Source of the DNA: an uncultured Lentisphaeria bacterium | GTDB taxonomy: Bacteria; Verrucomicrobiota; Lentisphaeria; Victivallales; UBA1829 | DNA: 27,019 bases | Reading direction: 5' to 3' | NCBI GenBank assembly: GCA_905211485.1 | Contig: CAJMAW010000027.1 | Location: 1 to 27,019 of the forward strand | Made by a program: the position numbers and the translations under genes | Notes under the pieces: generated by a model | The model's input: only the letters and a program-made list of their open reading frames with translations | Told to the model about the DNA's origin: nothing | Databases searched by the model: none | Shown here: in pieces, positions 1 to 8,038 of the stretch | Layout: each line of letters begins with the position of its first letter | How positions within the stretch are numbered: position 1 is the first letter of the stretch

Positions 1-62
1 CGGGTGCAGGAGATGCAATCCTGCCGAGGAGTATGAGGGCGAGGAGCCCTCATGCTTTTTTA
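1..62 (+). terminator. Rho-independent terminator of an unseen upstream transcript
   Basis: A stem ATGAGGGC (33-40) / GCCCTCAT (46-53) with loop GAGGA is extended by a G-C and a T-G pair and followed by six T. This is a textbook intrinsic terminator for a plus-strand gene or RNA ending left of the window. Just before it a second small hairpin GCAGGA (6-11) / TCCTGC (19-24) is visible. It could be the 3' end of a structured RNA, but there is too little sequence to name it. Confidence 0.8.
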
Positions 63-77
63 CTTTTTTTAAAATTT

Positions 78-162
78 CGTGCTCCGCACGACCAGCGTCT
101 CGCCGCTGGAGTGCGACAAGGTCACGGACCTTGACCTCGAGAAAAATGTGTTGTGCATTTTT
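78..162. repeat. Palindromic intergenic repeat, left copy
   Basis: Four consecutive short hairpins occur: CGTGC/GCACG (78-90), CCAGCG/CGCTGG (92-109), AGGTCA/TGACCT (119-137) and AAAAATG/CATTTTT (142-162). Positions 119-148 are an exact reverse complement of 26990-27019 at the other end of the window. A 30-bp perfect match in intergenic DNA is not expected by chance. The arrangement resembles REP/BIME-type or MITE-like dispersed elements; no coding capacity or transposase is associated. The rest of the gap up to nudC (163-377) holds no other gene I can support. Confidence 0.75.
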
Positions 163-245
163 GCAATTTGGCCTTGCTTTTTTCCCCCTGTTCTGCCAGA
201 GGAAAAGAAAAATCAGAATCCAGTTTCCCTTTTCTGTAGGAGAAG

Positions 246-261
246 GATATATTATCAGGAA
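246..261 (+). repeat. 16-bp AT-rich motif, copy 1 of 2
   Basis: The 16-mer starting GATATATTATC occurs here, 117 bp upstream of nudC, and again exactly at 13956-13971, about 390 bp upstream of the MATE gene, on the same strand. It contains TATATT and TATTAT, which could serve as a -10 box, but no matching -35 hexamer is conserved between the two copies. It may be a promoter or regulator site, or chance. Confidence 0.35.
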
Positions 262-377
262 TGGTCACGGCCGGATTTGCAGACAGACCGGAACATGGAA
301 CATCAGACCTGCGGAGTAACACAGCCCTCTGTCCGCACTTTGTCCGCGCTGTGCAAAAGAAGTTGGAGATTGCTGTC

Positions 378-1304
378 ATGTCAAAATTCACACCGGGGAC
401 GACCTGCATTTTCTGTAGAGACTGGAGAAAATATCCCTCCGCCGGAATCGTAGTCTTCTGTGGAAGAAAAATCCTCTTCCGGGAAGAAACGGAGGAGACA
501 AAAGAGCCGGGCAGGACAGACGGAGAAAAGAATGTATGCGCCGTCTTTCCCCGGGCCTCGGAACTGCCTGAACACTGGTTCCGCAGAAGCAATGCGGAAA
601 ACAATACGGGGAACGATGCGGGAAACGATGCCGCACTGAGAATCGGCGAACTGAACGGGGAACCATGCTTCTGCCTGGAACTGGATGCACTGCCGGAACT
701 TCCGCCGGGACTTCAGTGTGGAGACATGCGCTTGGTCCTGACACGGATGCGGGCGGGTTCTTTCTATGCGGGATGCCGCGCGAAAGAACTTCTGTTCTGG
801 CGGAAGCAGCACCGATATTGGGGCGCATGCAGTGCGCTTCTGCAAGAATCCGCTTCAGACGCTGCACTGTTCTGTCCGGATTGCGCTGCGCGATATTACC
901 CCCAGCTTGCCCCCGCAGTGATCGTGGCTGTGATCCGCGGGGACCAGATTCTTCTGGCACACAACCGGAAATTCCGGTCCGGCGTACATGGATTGATTGC
1001 GGGATTTGTCGAGGCGGGCGAAAACGCGGAACAGGCTGTGATCCGGGAAGTCATGGAGGAGACGGGCATCCGTGTGGGGGATATTCGCTATCTCTCCAGT
1101 CAGTGCTGGCCGTATCCGAACTCCCTGATGCTGGCGTTTACCGCCGAATACGTCTCCGGAGAGCTTCGTCCGGACGGGACAGAACTTGACAGCGCGGGCT
1201 GGTTCCGGATGGATGCCCTTCCCGAGCTTCCCCCGCCCGGAAGCATTGCACGGCGGCTCATCGAACTTTTCAGACGGACCGGTTTCAGAAAGGAAGATGC
1301 ATGA
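378..1304 (+). CDS. nudC: NAD(+) diphosphatase NudC (Nudix hydrolase)
   Basis: Hydrolyses NAD(H) to NMN(H) and AMP; family members also remove NAD caps from RNA. The 308-residue protein has an N-terminal NudC domain, a zinc-ribbon region (about 148-170), a complete Nudix box at about 209-231 (GX5EX7REUXEEXGU with the RE and EE catalytic residues), and the NudC-specific SQxWPxPxS motif at about 241-249. The ATG at 378 has GGAG nine bases upstream; the frame stays open to 261, but that stretch does not look like NudC. The zinc ribbon is odd: the position of the first Cys of the usual CxxC pair is Trp148, leaving Cys151, Cys166 and Cys169. The stop overlaps the birA start (ATGA), so the two are probably co-translated. 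Confidence 0.9.
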   Translation: MSKFTPGTTCIFCRDWRKYPSAGIVVFCGRKILFREETEETKEPGRTDGEKNVCAVFPRASELPEHWFRRSNAENNTGNDAGNDAALRIGELNGEPCFCLELDALPELPPGLQCGDMRLVLTRMRAGSFYAGCRAKELLFWRKQHRYWGACSALLQESASDAALFCPDCAARYYPQLAPAVIVAVIRGDQILLAHNRKFRSGVHGLIAGFVEAGENAEQAVIREVMEETGIRVGDIRYLSSQCWPYPNSLMLAFTAEYVSGELRPDGTELDSAGWFRMDALPELPPPGSIARRLIELFRRTGFRKEDA

Positions 1305-2065
1305 AGATCAAATTGTTCCAAATACATCTGGATGAAGTGGATTCAACGAATAATGTGCTGAAGGATCGTTGCGGAGAACTGCCGGATGCGACCTTCCTGA
1401 GCGCGGATTTTCAGAGAGCCGGGCGGGGCCGTCTGAACCGCAAATGGCATTCTCCGCGCGGGGAAAATGTGTACGCCTCCTTTCTGATGAAGAGCTTTCA
1501 GGATCCATTCACGGCGACACTGGTATCCTCCGTGAGCGTAGTCCGGACCCTGCGTCATTATGCTCCGGACGGAGCCTTCCACATCAAATGGCCGAATGAC
1601 GTCTACAGCGGGGAGAGGGCGAAAATCGCAGGGATCCTTTCAGAATATGTACCGGATTTTTCTTTTCCGGAGCAGTCCGGGAAAGGCTCTGTCATTGCGG
1701 GAATGGGGGTGAATGTCAATTCCGGAGCGGAGAGTCTGAGCTCCTTTGATCAGGATGCGACCTCTCTCTTCTGCCTTCTAGGACGGAAAATAAATCTGAA
1801 AAACTTTACGGAAAAACTTGCTGAAACCCTGGAGGAATGCTATATTTCCGGATTAAAGGATCCGGATTTGCTGTTTTCCGAGTGGAAACGGGAAAATTTT
1901 CTGATCGGCAGACAGCTGGAATTCCTCTTTCCCGGCGGGGAACGCATCCGCTCCGAGTTTGCGGACATCGCCCGGAACGGAGAAGCCCTCATCCGTATGG
2001 CGGATGGATCCCTGAGGCCCTTCGGCTGCGGAGATGTCCGGGTAATCAAGGAATCAATGAACTGA
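1301..2065 (+). CDS. birA: Biotin-[carboxylase/decarboxylase] ligase, no HTH domain
   Basis: Activates biotin with ATP and transfers it to the target lysine of biotin-accepting proteins. The 254-residue protein contains the ligase signatures GRGRLNRKW (ATP/biotin loop), KWPNDV and KIAGIL with the catalytic lysine, and a small C-terminal SH3-like domain. It starts directly with the catalytic domain, so unlike E. coli BirA it lacks the DNA-binding domain and should not act as a biotin repressor. The start overlaps nudC by four bases with an AAAGGAAG ribosome site. Its obvious substrate is the biotinyl domain of OadA, encoded two genes downstream. Confidence 0.92.
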   Translation: MKIKLFQIHLDEVDSTNNVLKDRCGELPDATFLSADFQRAGRGRLNRKWHSPRGENVYASFLMKSFQDPFTATLVSSVSVVRTLRHYAPDGAFHIKWPNDVYSGERAKIAGILSEYVPDFSFPEQSGKGSVIAGMGVNVNSGAESLSSFDQDATSLFCLLGRKINLKNFTEKLAETLEECYISGLKDPDLLFSEWKRENFLIGRQLEFLFPGGERIRSEFADIARNGEALIRMADGSLRPFGCGDVRVIKESMN

Positions 2066-2106
2066 TTGAATAAGAACCAGAAACAAAAAACAGGGACAAA
2101 AAAACG

Positions 2107-2361
2107 ATGATGATCGAAGGTCTCAAAGCGATGGTGCTCGGAATGGGCATGGTCTATGTCTTCCTGGTCATAATGATCTTTCTGATGAACATTATGGCGA
2201 AGGTGCTCGCGCCTTTTGCGGACGCGCTGGAAAAACCCGTTGCCGCTCCGAAGAAGAAAGCGGAAAAGAAATCCGACTCGGCAGCTCTTTCCGCCGGGGA
2301 CCGCATTCTTGCGCTGGCCGCCATTGAAGCCGTGAAAATGCATCGCGGCGATTCCAAGTGA
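2107..2361 (+). CDS. oadG: Oxaloacetate decarboxylase gamma chain (OadG family)
   Basis: Small membrane anchor and assembly subunit of the sodium-pumping decarboxylase. The 84-residue protein has one N-terminal membrane helix (about 6-32, beginning GLKAMVLGMGMVYVFLVIM), a Lys/Ala/Pro linker (about 45-60) and a short Ala-rich C-terminal helix, the usual layout of OadG/MmdD proteins. The start could be either of two adjacent ATGs (2107 or 2110). It lies 41 bp after birA and 58 bp before oadA. Assignment rests on topology and position next to oadA/oadB, since the family has low sequence conservation. Confidence 0.82.
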   Translation: MMIEGLKAMVLGMGMVYVFLVIMIFLMNIMAKVLAPFADALEKPVAAPKKKAEKKSDSAALSAGDRILALAAIEAVKMHRGDSK

Positions 2362-2419
2362 GAAACAAGTCAAAATCAGATAAAAGAAGAGATCTCTTCA
2401 AAAGGAAGCAAGAAGCAAG

Positions 2420-4240
2420 ATGAAAAAAATCAAGTTTATGGACTGCTCCTTCCGTGACGGTTTCCAGTCATGCCTCGGAGCGCGTGTGAAAACAGAGGAT
2501 TTTCTGCCCGCCCTCGACGCGGCCGTGAAAGCGGGAATCGACTACATTGAAATCGGAGGCGGCGCGCGTTTCCAGAGCCTTTACTTCTATTGCCAGGAAG
2601 ACGCCTTCCAGATGATGGACAAATGGCGCGAAACCGTGGGGCCGAATGTGAATCTCCAGACCCTTTCCCGCGGAGTGAACGTGGTGGGCCTTTCCTCCCA
2701 GTCCAGCGACATTATCGACCTTCATGCGAAACTCTTCAAGAAACACGGGATCACCACGATCCGGAACTTCGACGCCCTGAACGATGTCCGGAATCTTGAC
2801 GTTTCCGGGCGCGCGATCGTCAAACACGGTCTGAAACACCAGATCACCATCACGATGATGGGTCTGGCGCCGAATCTGAAGGAATCCTATGCGCACACGC
2901 CGAAATTCTATGAAGACCGTCTGCGCGAGATTCTCGACAGCGGGATCCCGTTTGACTCCCTTGCCTTCAAGGATGCGTCAGGGACCTCGACACCCGTTAC
3001 TGTGTACGAGACGATCAAGATGGCGCGCGCCCTTCTCGGCAAGGACAAGGAAATCCAGTTCCATACGCACGACACCGCGGGAATGGCCGTGGCCTGCAAC
3101 TGGGCAGCCATCACAGCTGGAGCCGATGTGATCGACCTTGCGATGGCGCCGCTTTCCGGCGGAACCTGCGAAACCGATATCCTGACTATGTACCATCGTC
3201 TGCGCGGGACGGAATATACGCTTGACATTGATCCGGAAAAGATCCTCGGAGTCGAAAAGATCTTCAAGGCCTGTCTGGACAAATACTTCATGCCGCCCGA
3301 ATCCATGCAGGTGTCTCCTGAAATCATCTTCAGCCCGATGCCCGGCGGTGCGCTGACCGCGAACACGCAGATGATGCGTGACAACAACTGCCTTGACAAA
3401 TACGATCAGTGCATTGAGGAAATGCGTGAAGTCGTTGCCCGTGGCGGCTTCGGAACCTCCGTCACGCCAGTGTCTCAGTTCTACTTCCAGCAGGCGTTCC
3501 GGAACGCGATGCAGGGAAAGAATCCGGACGGTTCCTGGAAGATGGATCCGAACGGTTACGGAAAAATGGTCCTGGGGTATTTCGGGAAGACTCCCGTCGC
3601 GCCGGATCCCCAGCTGGTGAAATGGGCTTCGGAACAGCTGAAACTCGAACCGACGACGAAGTCTGTCGTGGAACTCAACGACGCCAATCCGAAACTGGGC
3701 GTGAAGTACAATACGGAACTTCTGCAAAAGGAAAATCTTCCTGTCACGGAAGAGAACATCTTCATTGCCGCGGCCTGCGGAGAGAAGGGGATTGCCTTCC
3801 TGAAGGGAGACCGTCCCCTTGGAATCCGTTACAAGGCCGATGTGGAAGCGAAGGCGTCCAAGTCCGATGTTCCCGCGGCGTATACTGTGACGGTGGAAGG
3901 GAAGACTTTCAACGTGCAGGTGAAGGAAGGCGGAGTCATCACCGCGGACCTGAACAGCCAGGTGGTGGAAGGAGGCGCCGCAAAGAAGACTGCCTCCGCG
4001 CCCGCCGGAGGATCCGGAAACGCAGTGGAAATCAAGTCTCCGCTGCCCGGGACGATCATGCGAATTGAAGTGGCCGCCGGAGACGTGGTTGAAGCCGGCG
4101 AAGTGGGCGGTGTTATCGAGGCGATGAAAATGGAAACCGAAATCAAGGCGGGGAAGGGCGGCACGATTGTGGACGTCCTGGTTTCCACCAAGGAGGTTGT
4201 GACCGCCGGACAGCCGATCCTTCTCATAGAGGAGAACTGA
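2420..4240 (+). CDS. oadA: Oxaloacetate decarboxylase alpha subunit, biotin carboxyltransferase
   Basis: Transfers the carboxyl group of oxaloacetate to enzyme-bound biotin, releasing pyruvate. The 606-residue protein has an N-terminal TIM-barrel carboxyltransferase (about 1-300) with the metal/substrate residues of FRDGFQS, the active-site lysine of AFKDASG and the metal-binding HTHDTAGMA. A conserved carboxylase domain and an Ala/Gly-rich linker (about 515-530) follow, then a C-terminal biotinyl domain with EAMKMETEI, where Lys570 should carry biotin. RDGFQS replaces the RDAHQS of the Klebsiella enzyme, so it belongs to a divergent branch; a related biotin-dependent decarboxylase (for example of another 2-oxoacid or acyl-CoA) is possible. 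The adjacent oadB and oadG favour a membrane sodium pump. Confidence 0.87.
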   Translation: MKKIKFMDCSFRDGFQSCLGARVKTEDFLPALDAAVKAGIDYIEIGGGARFQSLYFYCQEDAFQMMDKWRETVGPNVNLQTLSRGVNVVGLSSQSSDIIDLHAKLFKKHGITTIRNFDALNDVRNLDVSGRAIVKHGLKHQITITMMGLAPNLKESYAHTPKFYEDRLREILDSGIPFDSLAFKDASGTSTPVTVYETIKMARALLGKDKEIQFHTHDTAGMAVACNWAAITAGADVIDLAMAPLSGGTCETDILTMYHRLRGTEYTLDIDPEKILGVEKIFKACLDKYFMPPESMQVSPEIIFSPMPGGALTANTQMMRDNNCLDKYDQCIEEMREVVARGGFGTSVTPVSQFYFQQAFRNAMQGKNPDGSWKMDPNGYGKMVLGYFGKTPVAPDPQLVKWASEQLKLEPTTKSVVELNDANPKLGVKYNTELLQKENLPVTEENIFIAAACGEKGIAFLKGDRPLGIRYKADVEAKASKSDVPAAYTVTVEGKTFNVQVKEGGVITADLNSQVVEGGAAKKTASAPAGGSGNAVEIKSPLPGTIMRIEVAAGDVVEAGEVGGVIEAMKMETEIKAGKGGTIVDVLVSTKEVVTAGQPILLIEEN

Positions 4241-4246
4241 TCAGTC

Positions 4247-6142
4247 ATGCGAGCAATGAAATTGATTCTGTCGGGCATGATGCTGACGCTTTCCCTGGTT
4301 CTGTTTGCGCAGAACCAGGCTGAGAAGCCCGGTGCACTGCCGTCCGTTTCCATTGTTGTGGAAGAGTCTGAACTTCTTCCCGTTCTTCCTCCGGTTGCGG
4401 AACAGCCCCGGGCCGTCGCGGAGAACGAGTTCCCGAAGAAGGTGGATGAGCTGATTGCCAGAGGGTACAAGCGCGTCCGCAATTTCTCCGAGCCGGACGA
4501 ACTTTTCGACTGGTATGAAAATCCCGCCGACGGTCGTCTGTATCTGGTCTACATCTGGGGGGATGACAAGACGATGAGCCGTCTGATGGCGGATGCCGCG
4601 AAAGCGGCTGCGCAGGAGGAAGTGCTCGGCAATGAGGAGAAAGCCTCCGAAATCCTGGACAAAGCACTGGAAACCGTCAAGGAGATCCGTGAGAAAAACG
4701 GTCGTGCGACCATTTATTCCATGTCCCTGAACAAGGGGGACAAGCTTGCAGACGCCACGGAAGTGATGATTCTGAAACCCGTTGGCAGAAGCAAAGGAAA
4801 GACAAAGATCATGCAGGCGATGAAGGCGGAACGTCTCAAGGAAGGCCTTGCCGTGGCCGCCGCAATCGAGACGGGGGATGTGCTTGGAGAATTCATGCCC
4901 GCATTCCTCTTCCATGATTCCCTTAAGATGGGCAGCACGGATGCCCCGATGCCCGGATGGGGAGACTGCTTCATCGGGCTCTGGAAAAGCACCGGTATTT
5001 ATGACATCTATCGCCAGACGACCGTAAATTTCTCCGAGACCTGGATCCTCGGGCTCGGCCGCGTGCTGATGATGCTTGTGGCTCTGGTGCTGATCTATCT
5101 TGCGATTGTAAAGGAGTTTGAACCGCTTCTCCTGCTTCCGATCGGATTCGGCGCGCTGCTGGCGAATATTCCGCTGGCGGGAATTGCAGGGCCGACCGGG
5201 ATTCAGGGACTGATCTACAATGTCGGGATTGAGTCGGGAGTCTTTCCGCTCCTGATCTTCCTCGGCGTGGGCGCGATGACGGACTTCGGGCCTCTGATTG
5301 CCAATCCGAAAACCGCGCTTCTGGGCGGAGCCGCTCAGTTCGGCATCTTCACGGCGCTTCTTGGCGCGCTGCTACTGAGCATTTACATTCCCGGAATCGA
5401 CTTCAATATCAAGGATGCCGCTTCCATCGGAATCATCGGAGGTGCCGACGGGCCGACCTCCATCTTCCTGACAAGCAAACTTTCTCCCTCCCTTCTGGGT
5501 GCAATTGCCGTTGCGGCCTACTCCTACATGGCGCTGGTGCCGATCATTCAGCCCCCGATCATGAAGGCCCTGACGACGGAAGCGGAACGCAGAATCGAAA
5601 TGAAGCAGCTGCGCCATGTTTCCAAGATTGAGAAGATCTGCTTCCCGATCCTGATCACGTTAATCTGCGCCTTCCTGCTTCCGGACGCGGCGCCGTTGAT
5701 CGGCATGCTGATGTTCGGGAATCTGATGAAGGAATGCGGTGTGGTGGACCGTCTGAGCGACACGGCGCAGAATGCGCTGATCAATATCGTGACGATCTTC
5801 CTCGGTGTTGCGGTCGGCTCGAAACTTTCCGCGGAACAGTTCCTGAGCGCGCAGACGCTGGGAATCCTAGTTCTCGGCTGTCTTGCCTTCTGTGTCGGGA
5901 CGGCGGGCGGAGTGGTTTTCGCGAAAATCATGAATCTTTTCAGCAAGGAGAAGATCAATCCCCTGATTGGAGCCGCCGGAGTTTCCGCGGTGCCGATGGC
6001 GGCCCGCGTGGTCAACAAGGTGGGGCTGGAGGCGAACTCCCAGAACTTCCTGCTGATGCATGCCATGGGGCCGAATGTTTCCGGCGTCATCGGTTCCGCT
6101 GTGGCGGCCGGCGTGCTTCTGAAGCTCTGCGGGGGACTGTGA
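4247..6142 (+). CDS. oadB: Sodium-pumping decarboxylase beta subunit with a ~240-residue N-terminal extension
   Basis: Integral membrane subunit that decarboxylates carboxybiotin and exports sodium. Residues about 265-631 align by eye with classic OadB: FEPLLLLPIGFGALLANIP, VGAMTDFGPL, GIIGGADGPTSIF with the essential Asp401, the SYMALVPIIQPPIMKAL stretch, and the C-terminal GAAGVSAVPMAARV and NFLLMHAMGPN motifs. Classic OadB is about 430 residues. Here about 240 residues precede it: a signal-peptide-like start (1-21), a Pro-rich segment, and a charged domain (about 62-180) with a helical E/K/A-rich part. The start has GGAG 12 bases upstream, 6 bp after oadA. If the signal is real, the extension lies on the outer face of the inner membrane. 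Its function is unknown to me. Confidence 0.9.
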   Translation: MRAMKLILSGMMLTLSLVLFAQNQAEKPGALPSVSIVVEESELLPVLPPVAEQPRAVAENEFPKKVDELIARGYKRVRNFSEPDELFDWYENPADGRLYLVYIWGDDKTMSRLMADAAKAAAQEEVLGNEEKASEILDKALETVKEIREKNGRATIYSMSLNKGDKLADATEVMILKPVGRSKGKTKIMQAMKAERLKEGLAVAAAIETGDVLGEFMPAFLFHDSLKMGSTDAPMPGWGDCFIGLWKSTGIYDIYRQTTVNFSETWILGLGRVLMMLVALVLIYLAIVKEFEPLLLLPIGFGALLANIPLAGIAGPTGIQGLIYNVGIESGVFPLLIFLGVGAMTDFGPLIANPKTALLGGAAQFGIFTALLGALLLSIYIPGIDFNIKDAASIGIIGGADGPTSIFLTSKLSPSLLGAIAVAAYSYMALVPIIQPPIMKALTTEAERRIEMKQLRHVSKIEKICFPILITLICAFLLPDAAPLIGMLMFGNLMKECGVVDRLSDTAQNALINIVTIFLGVAVGSKLSAEQFLSAQTLGILVLGCLAFCVGTAGGVVFAKIMNLFSKEKINPLIGAAGVSAVPMAARVVNKVGLEANSQNFLLMHAMGPNVSGVIGSAVAAGVLLKLCGGL

Positions 6143-6190
6143 TAGAGTCTGTAATCCGCTTTGCATTTTGAAACTCGTCAGAAGAAAATG

Positions 6191-6224
6191 TCTGCCGCCT
6201 CCTCCGGGCGGCAGATTTTTTTTA
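6191..6224 (+). terminator. Intrinsic terminator of the nudC-birA-oad transcript
   Basis: Perfect 9-bp GC-rich stem TCTGCCGCC (6191-6199) / GGCGGCAGA (6207-6215), loop of seven, followed by eight T. It lies 48 bp after oadB. Confidence 0.92.
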
Positions 6225-6403
6225 TTACATGGTGCGGATGAAACGCATAAATGCCGTTGAGTTGAGAAGAGAGGAAATCCCTCCTCATATTCCCGGGAGG
6301 ACTGGCGTGAAGGAGAGTCGGGGGGAAAAAAATTTTTTGTTTTGCTCTTTATGCGGGAAACACCCCGGAGTTTTTTTTACAATCAAGGCAAAGGTGAAGG
6401 CAA

Positions 6404-7216
6404 ATGAAGCATTTTTTTCATCATCGGGGGGAAAGCGTTCCGTCGGAGAGACAGTCCTCTTCGGATCCGGAAACATGTTTTTTGCATCCGGCGGGGGAAA
6501 AGGATGCGCCGCGGGGGGAAGAAAGCATTGCCGTTGTCTTTTCATCGGATGCTGACACCGGACCCGATGCGCTGCTTTCCGGTCCGGACGGCTCTGCCGA
6601 AGAAAAAACGAGGATGCTTCAGGCGGCGCCGATGCCGGAGAAAAAACTCGCGCTCTGGATTCTTTTCCGGGAATTCTTTAAGATTGCCCTCTTTGTGGTG
6701 GGGGGAGGATTTGCGATTCTGCTGGTGGCGGAGGATGTGTTTGTGCGGAAATATCCCTGGCTTCGGGAAGGAGAACTTTCCGACATGCTGGCACTGATTC
6801 AGACGGTTCCGGGGCTGACGGCTGGGAATGTGGCGATTTACGTGGGGTACCGGGTGGCGGGACTGTCCGGAGCGCTGACTGCGCTGACCGCCGTGGCGCT
6901 GCCGTCGTTTCTGGTCATTACCCTGGTGGCGATGGGCTTTGCGTTGATTCCGATGGAGAGTGCGTTTGTCCGCGGGGCATTTCTCGGGGTCAGGACGGCG
7001 ATGACGGGACTCATGCTGGTGGCGCTGGCCCGAATCTGGAAGGGGTCGGTCCGTTCTCCCGCGCAGCTGCTGATTTTTCTGGCGGGGATTGCGGGTGTGC
7101 TGGTGTTTCACTGGAATCCGGGATGGCTGATTGCGGGTGCTTTGATTGCGGGGGTGCTGTACTGCATGGGGATCTGCAGGATTTTTCCCCGTGCTGTGCC
7201 GAAAGGGGGGATTTGA
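6404..7216 (+). CDS. Chromate transporter family protein, first half of a pair
   Basis: Membrane protein of the CHR family (half-size form). The transporter core begins near residue 80 with REFFKIALFVVGGGFAI, followed by QTVPGLTAGNVAIYVGYRVAG, the conserved TPGP-like re-entrant motif, and four to five further hydrophobic segments. Usual half-size proteins are about 180-190 residues; this reading has 270 because about 75 polar residues precede the core. The chosen ATG has a GAAGG immediately upstream. The ATGs at 6614 and 6632 would give a standard-length protein but have weak ribosome sites. Half-size CHR proteins work as pairs, and the partner starts 6 bp downstream. Substrate (chromate or another anion) cannot be told from sequence. 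Confidence 0.83.
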   Translation: MKHFFHHRGESVPSERQSSSDPETCFLHPAGEKDAPRGEESIAVVFSSDADTGPDALLSGPDGSAEEKTRMLQAAPMPEKKLALWILFREFFKIALFVVGGGFAILLVAEDVFVRKYPWLREGELSDMLALIQTVPGLTAGNVAIYVGYRVAGLSGALTALTAVALPSFLVITLVAMGFALIPMESAFVRGAFLGVRTAMTGLMLVALARIWKGSVRSPAQLLIFLAGIAGVLVFHWNPGWLIAGALIAGVLYCMGICRIFPRAVPKGGI

Positions 7217-7222
7217 GACGTC

Positions 7223-7837
7223 ATGATTTATCTAAACCTTTTTCTGACATTCATGTATTTCGGCTGTTTCTGCCTGAGCGGCGGAGGGGCGCTGATGCAG
7301 TTCTATCTGGATGAACTGGTGAACAGGCGTCACTGGATGACGCTTGACGGATTCGGGAATTTTGTTGCGATTTCCCAGGTGACTCCGGGTCCGATCGGAG
7401 TGAATCTGGCTACATTCATCGGATATCATCAGGGGGGGATCCCCGGAGGACTGCTGAGCACGGTGGGGCTGCTGCTGCCTTCATTTTTCATGATGTCGCT
7501 GGCGGTGTATTCGTACCGGAAATGGCAGGAGAATCTGCTGCTGAAGAGTCTGATGTTCGGAGTGAAGCCGGTAACGGTCGCGCTGATTGTGACGGCGGTG
7601 TTCGCCTGTCTGGGAATGTCGGTTTTCACCGCGGAGATTCCCTTCGACTGGATTGAAGAGCTGCTGTGCGGAAACTACAGGAAATATGAGGGAGCGTTCG
7701 CCCTGCGGCCGGAAATGTTTCCGATTCTGTTCTTTTCCGTCTGGGTGTTGTACAGAAAGAAACTGAGCATATTGTCGGTGATTTTTCTTTCCGCGCTGGC
7801 GGGCATGATTCTGTATCCGGCTTTCGGCGCGGCTTGA
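7223..7837 (+). CDS. Chromate transporter family protein, second half of a pair
   Basis: The 204-residue partner of the preceding gene. It shows the repeated CHR domain features: FMYFGCFCLSGGGALMQFYL in the first membrane segment and ISQVTPGPIGVNLATFIGY in the conserved TPGP loop, then several hydrophobic helices and a short hydrophobic tail. Start ATG at 7223 follows a GGGGGG ribosome site at the end of the upstream gene. The N-terminal GGG/TPGP motifs are closer to the family consensus than those of its partner, as expected for diverged halves with opposite membrane orientation. The biological substrate is unknown. Confidence 0.87.
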   Translation: MIYLNLFLTFMYFGCFCLSGGGALMQFYLDELVNRRHWMTLDGFGNFVAISQVTPGPIGVNLATFIGYHQGGIPGGLLSTVGLLLPSFFMMSLAVYSYRKWQENLLLKSLMFGVKPVTVALIVTAVFACLGMSVFTAEIPFDWIEELLCGNYRKYEGAFALRPEMFPILFFSVWVLYRKKLSILSVIFLSALAGMILYPAFGAA

Positions 7838-7975
7838 ACGGAAGAGCGGATTCCTAAGGATGATAAAGAAGAGGGAAAGTTTCCGGTTTTCCCCATTCTT
7901 TTCCGGAGAGGCGGGAAGCCGTGCCGGATTGCTCTTTTCAGAGGAGAATCGCGCCGCTTTGTAACGGGTTCGTTC

Positions 7976-8003
7976 TTGATTTTTGGGGGAACATGACTAC
8001 AGT
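7976..8003 (+). promoter_or_regulatory. Candidate promoter of the small ORF-rmlBACD operon
   Basis: TTGATT (7976-7981), 16-bp spacer, TACAGT (7998-8003). Transcription would begin about 30 nt before the start of the 51-codon ORF. The same -10 hexamer TACAGT is used in the candidate hydrogenase-operon promoter. Predicted by eye only. Confidence 0.4.
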
Positions 8004-8038
8004 AACCCCGCCGGGAGACACCTTGCAGGAGGACAGCC

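Noticed and set aside
261..377. Upstream extension of NudC by 39 residues
   Set aside because: The segment does not resemble NudC; a ribosome site sits in front of the ATG at 378.
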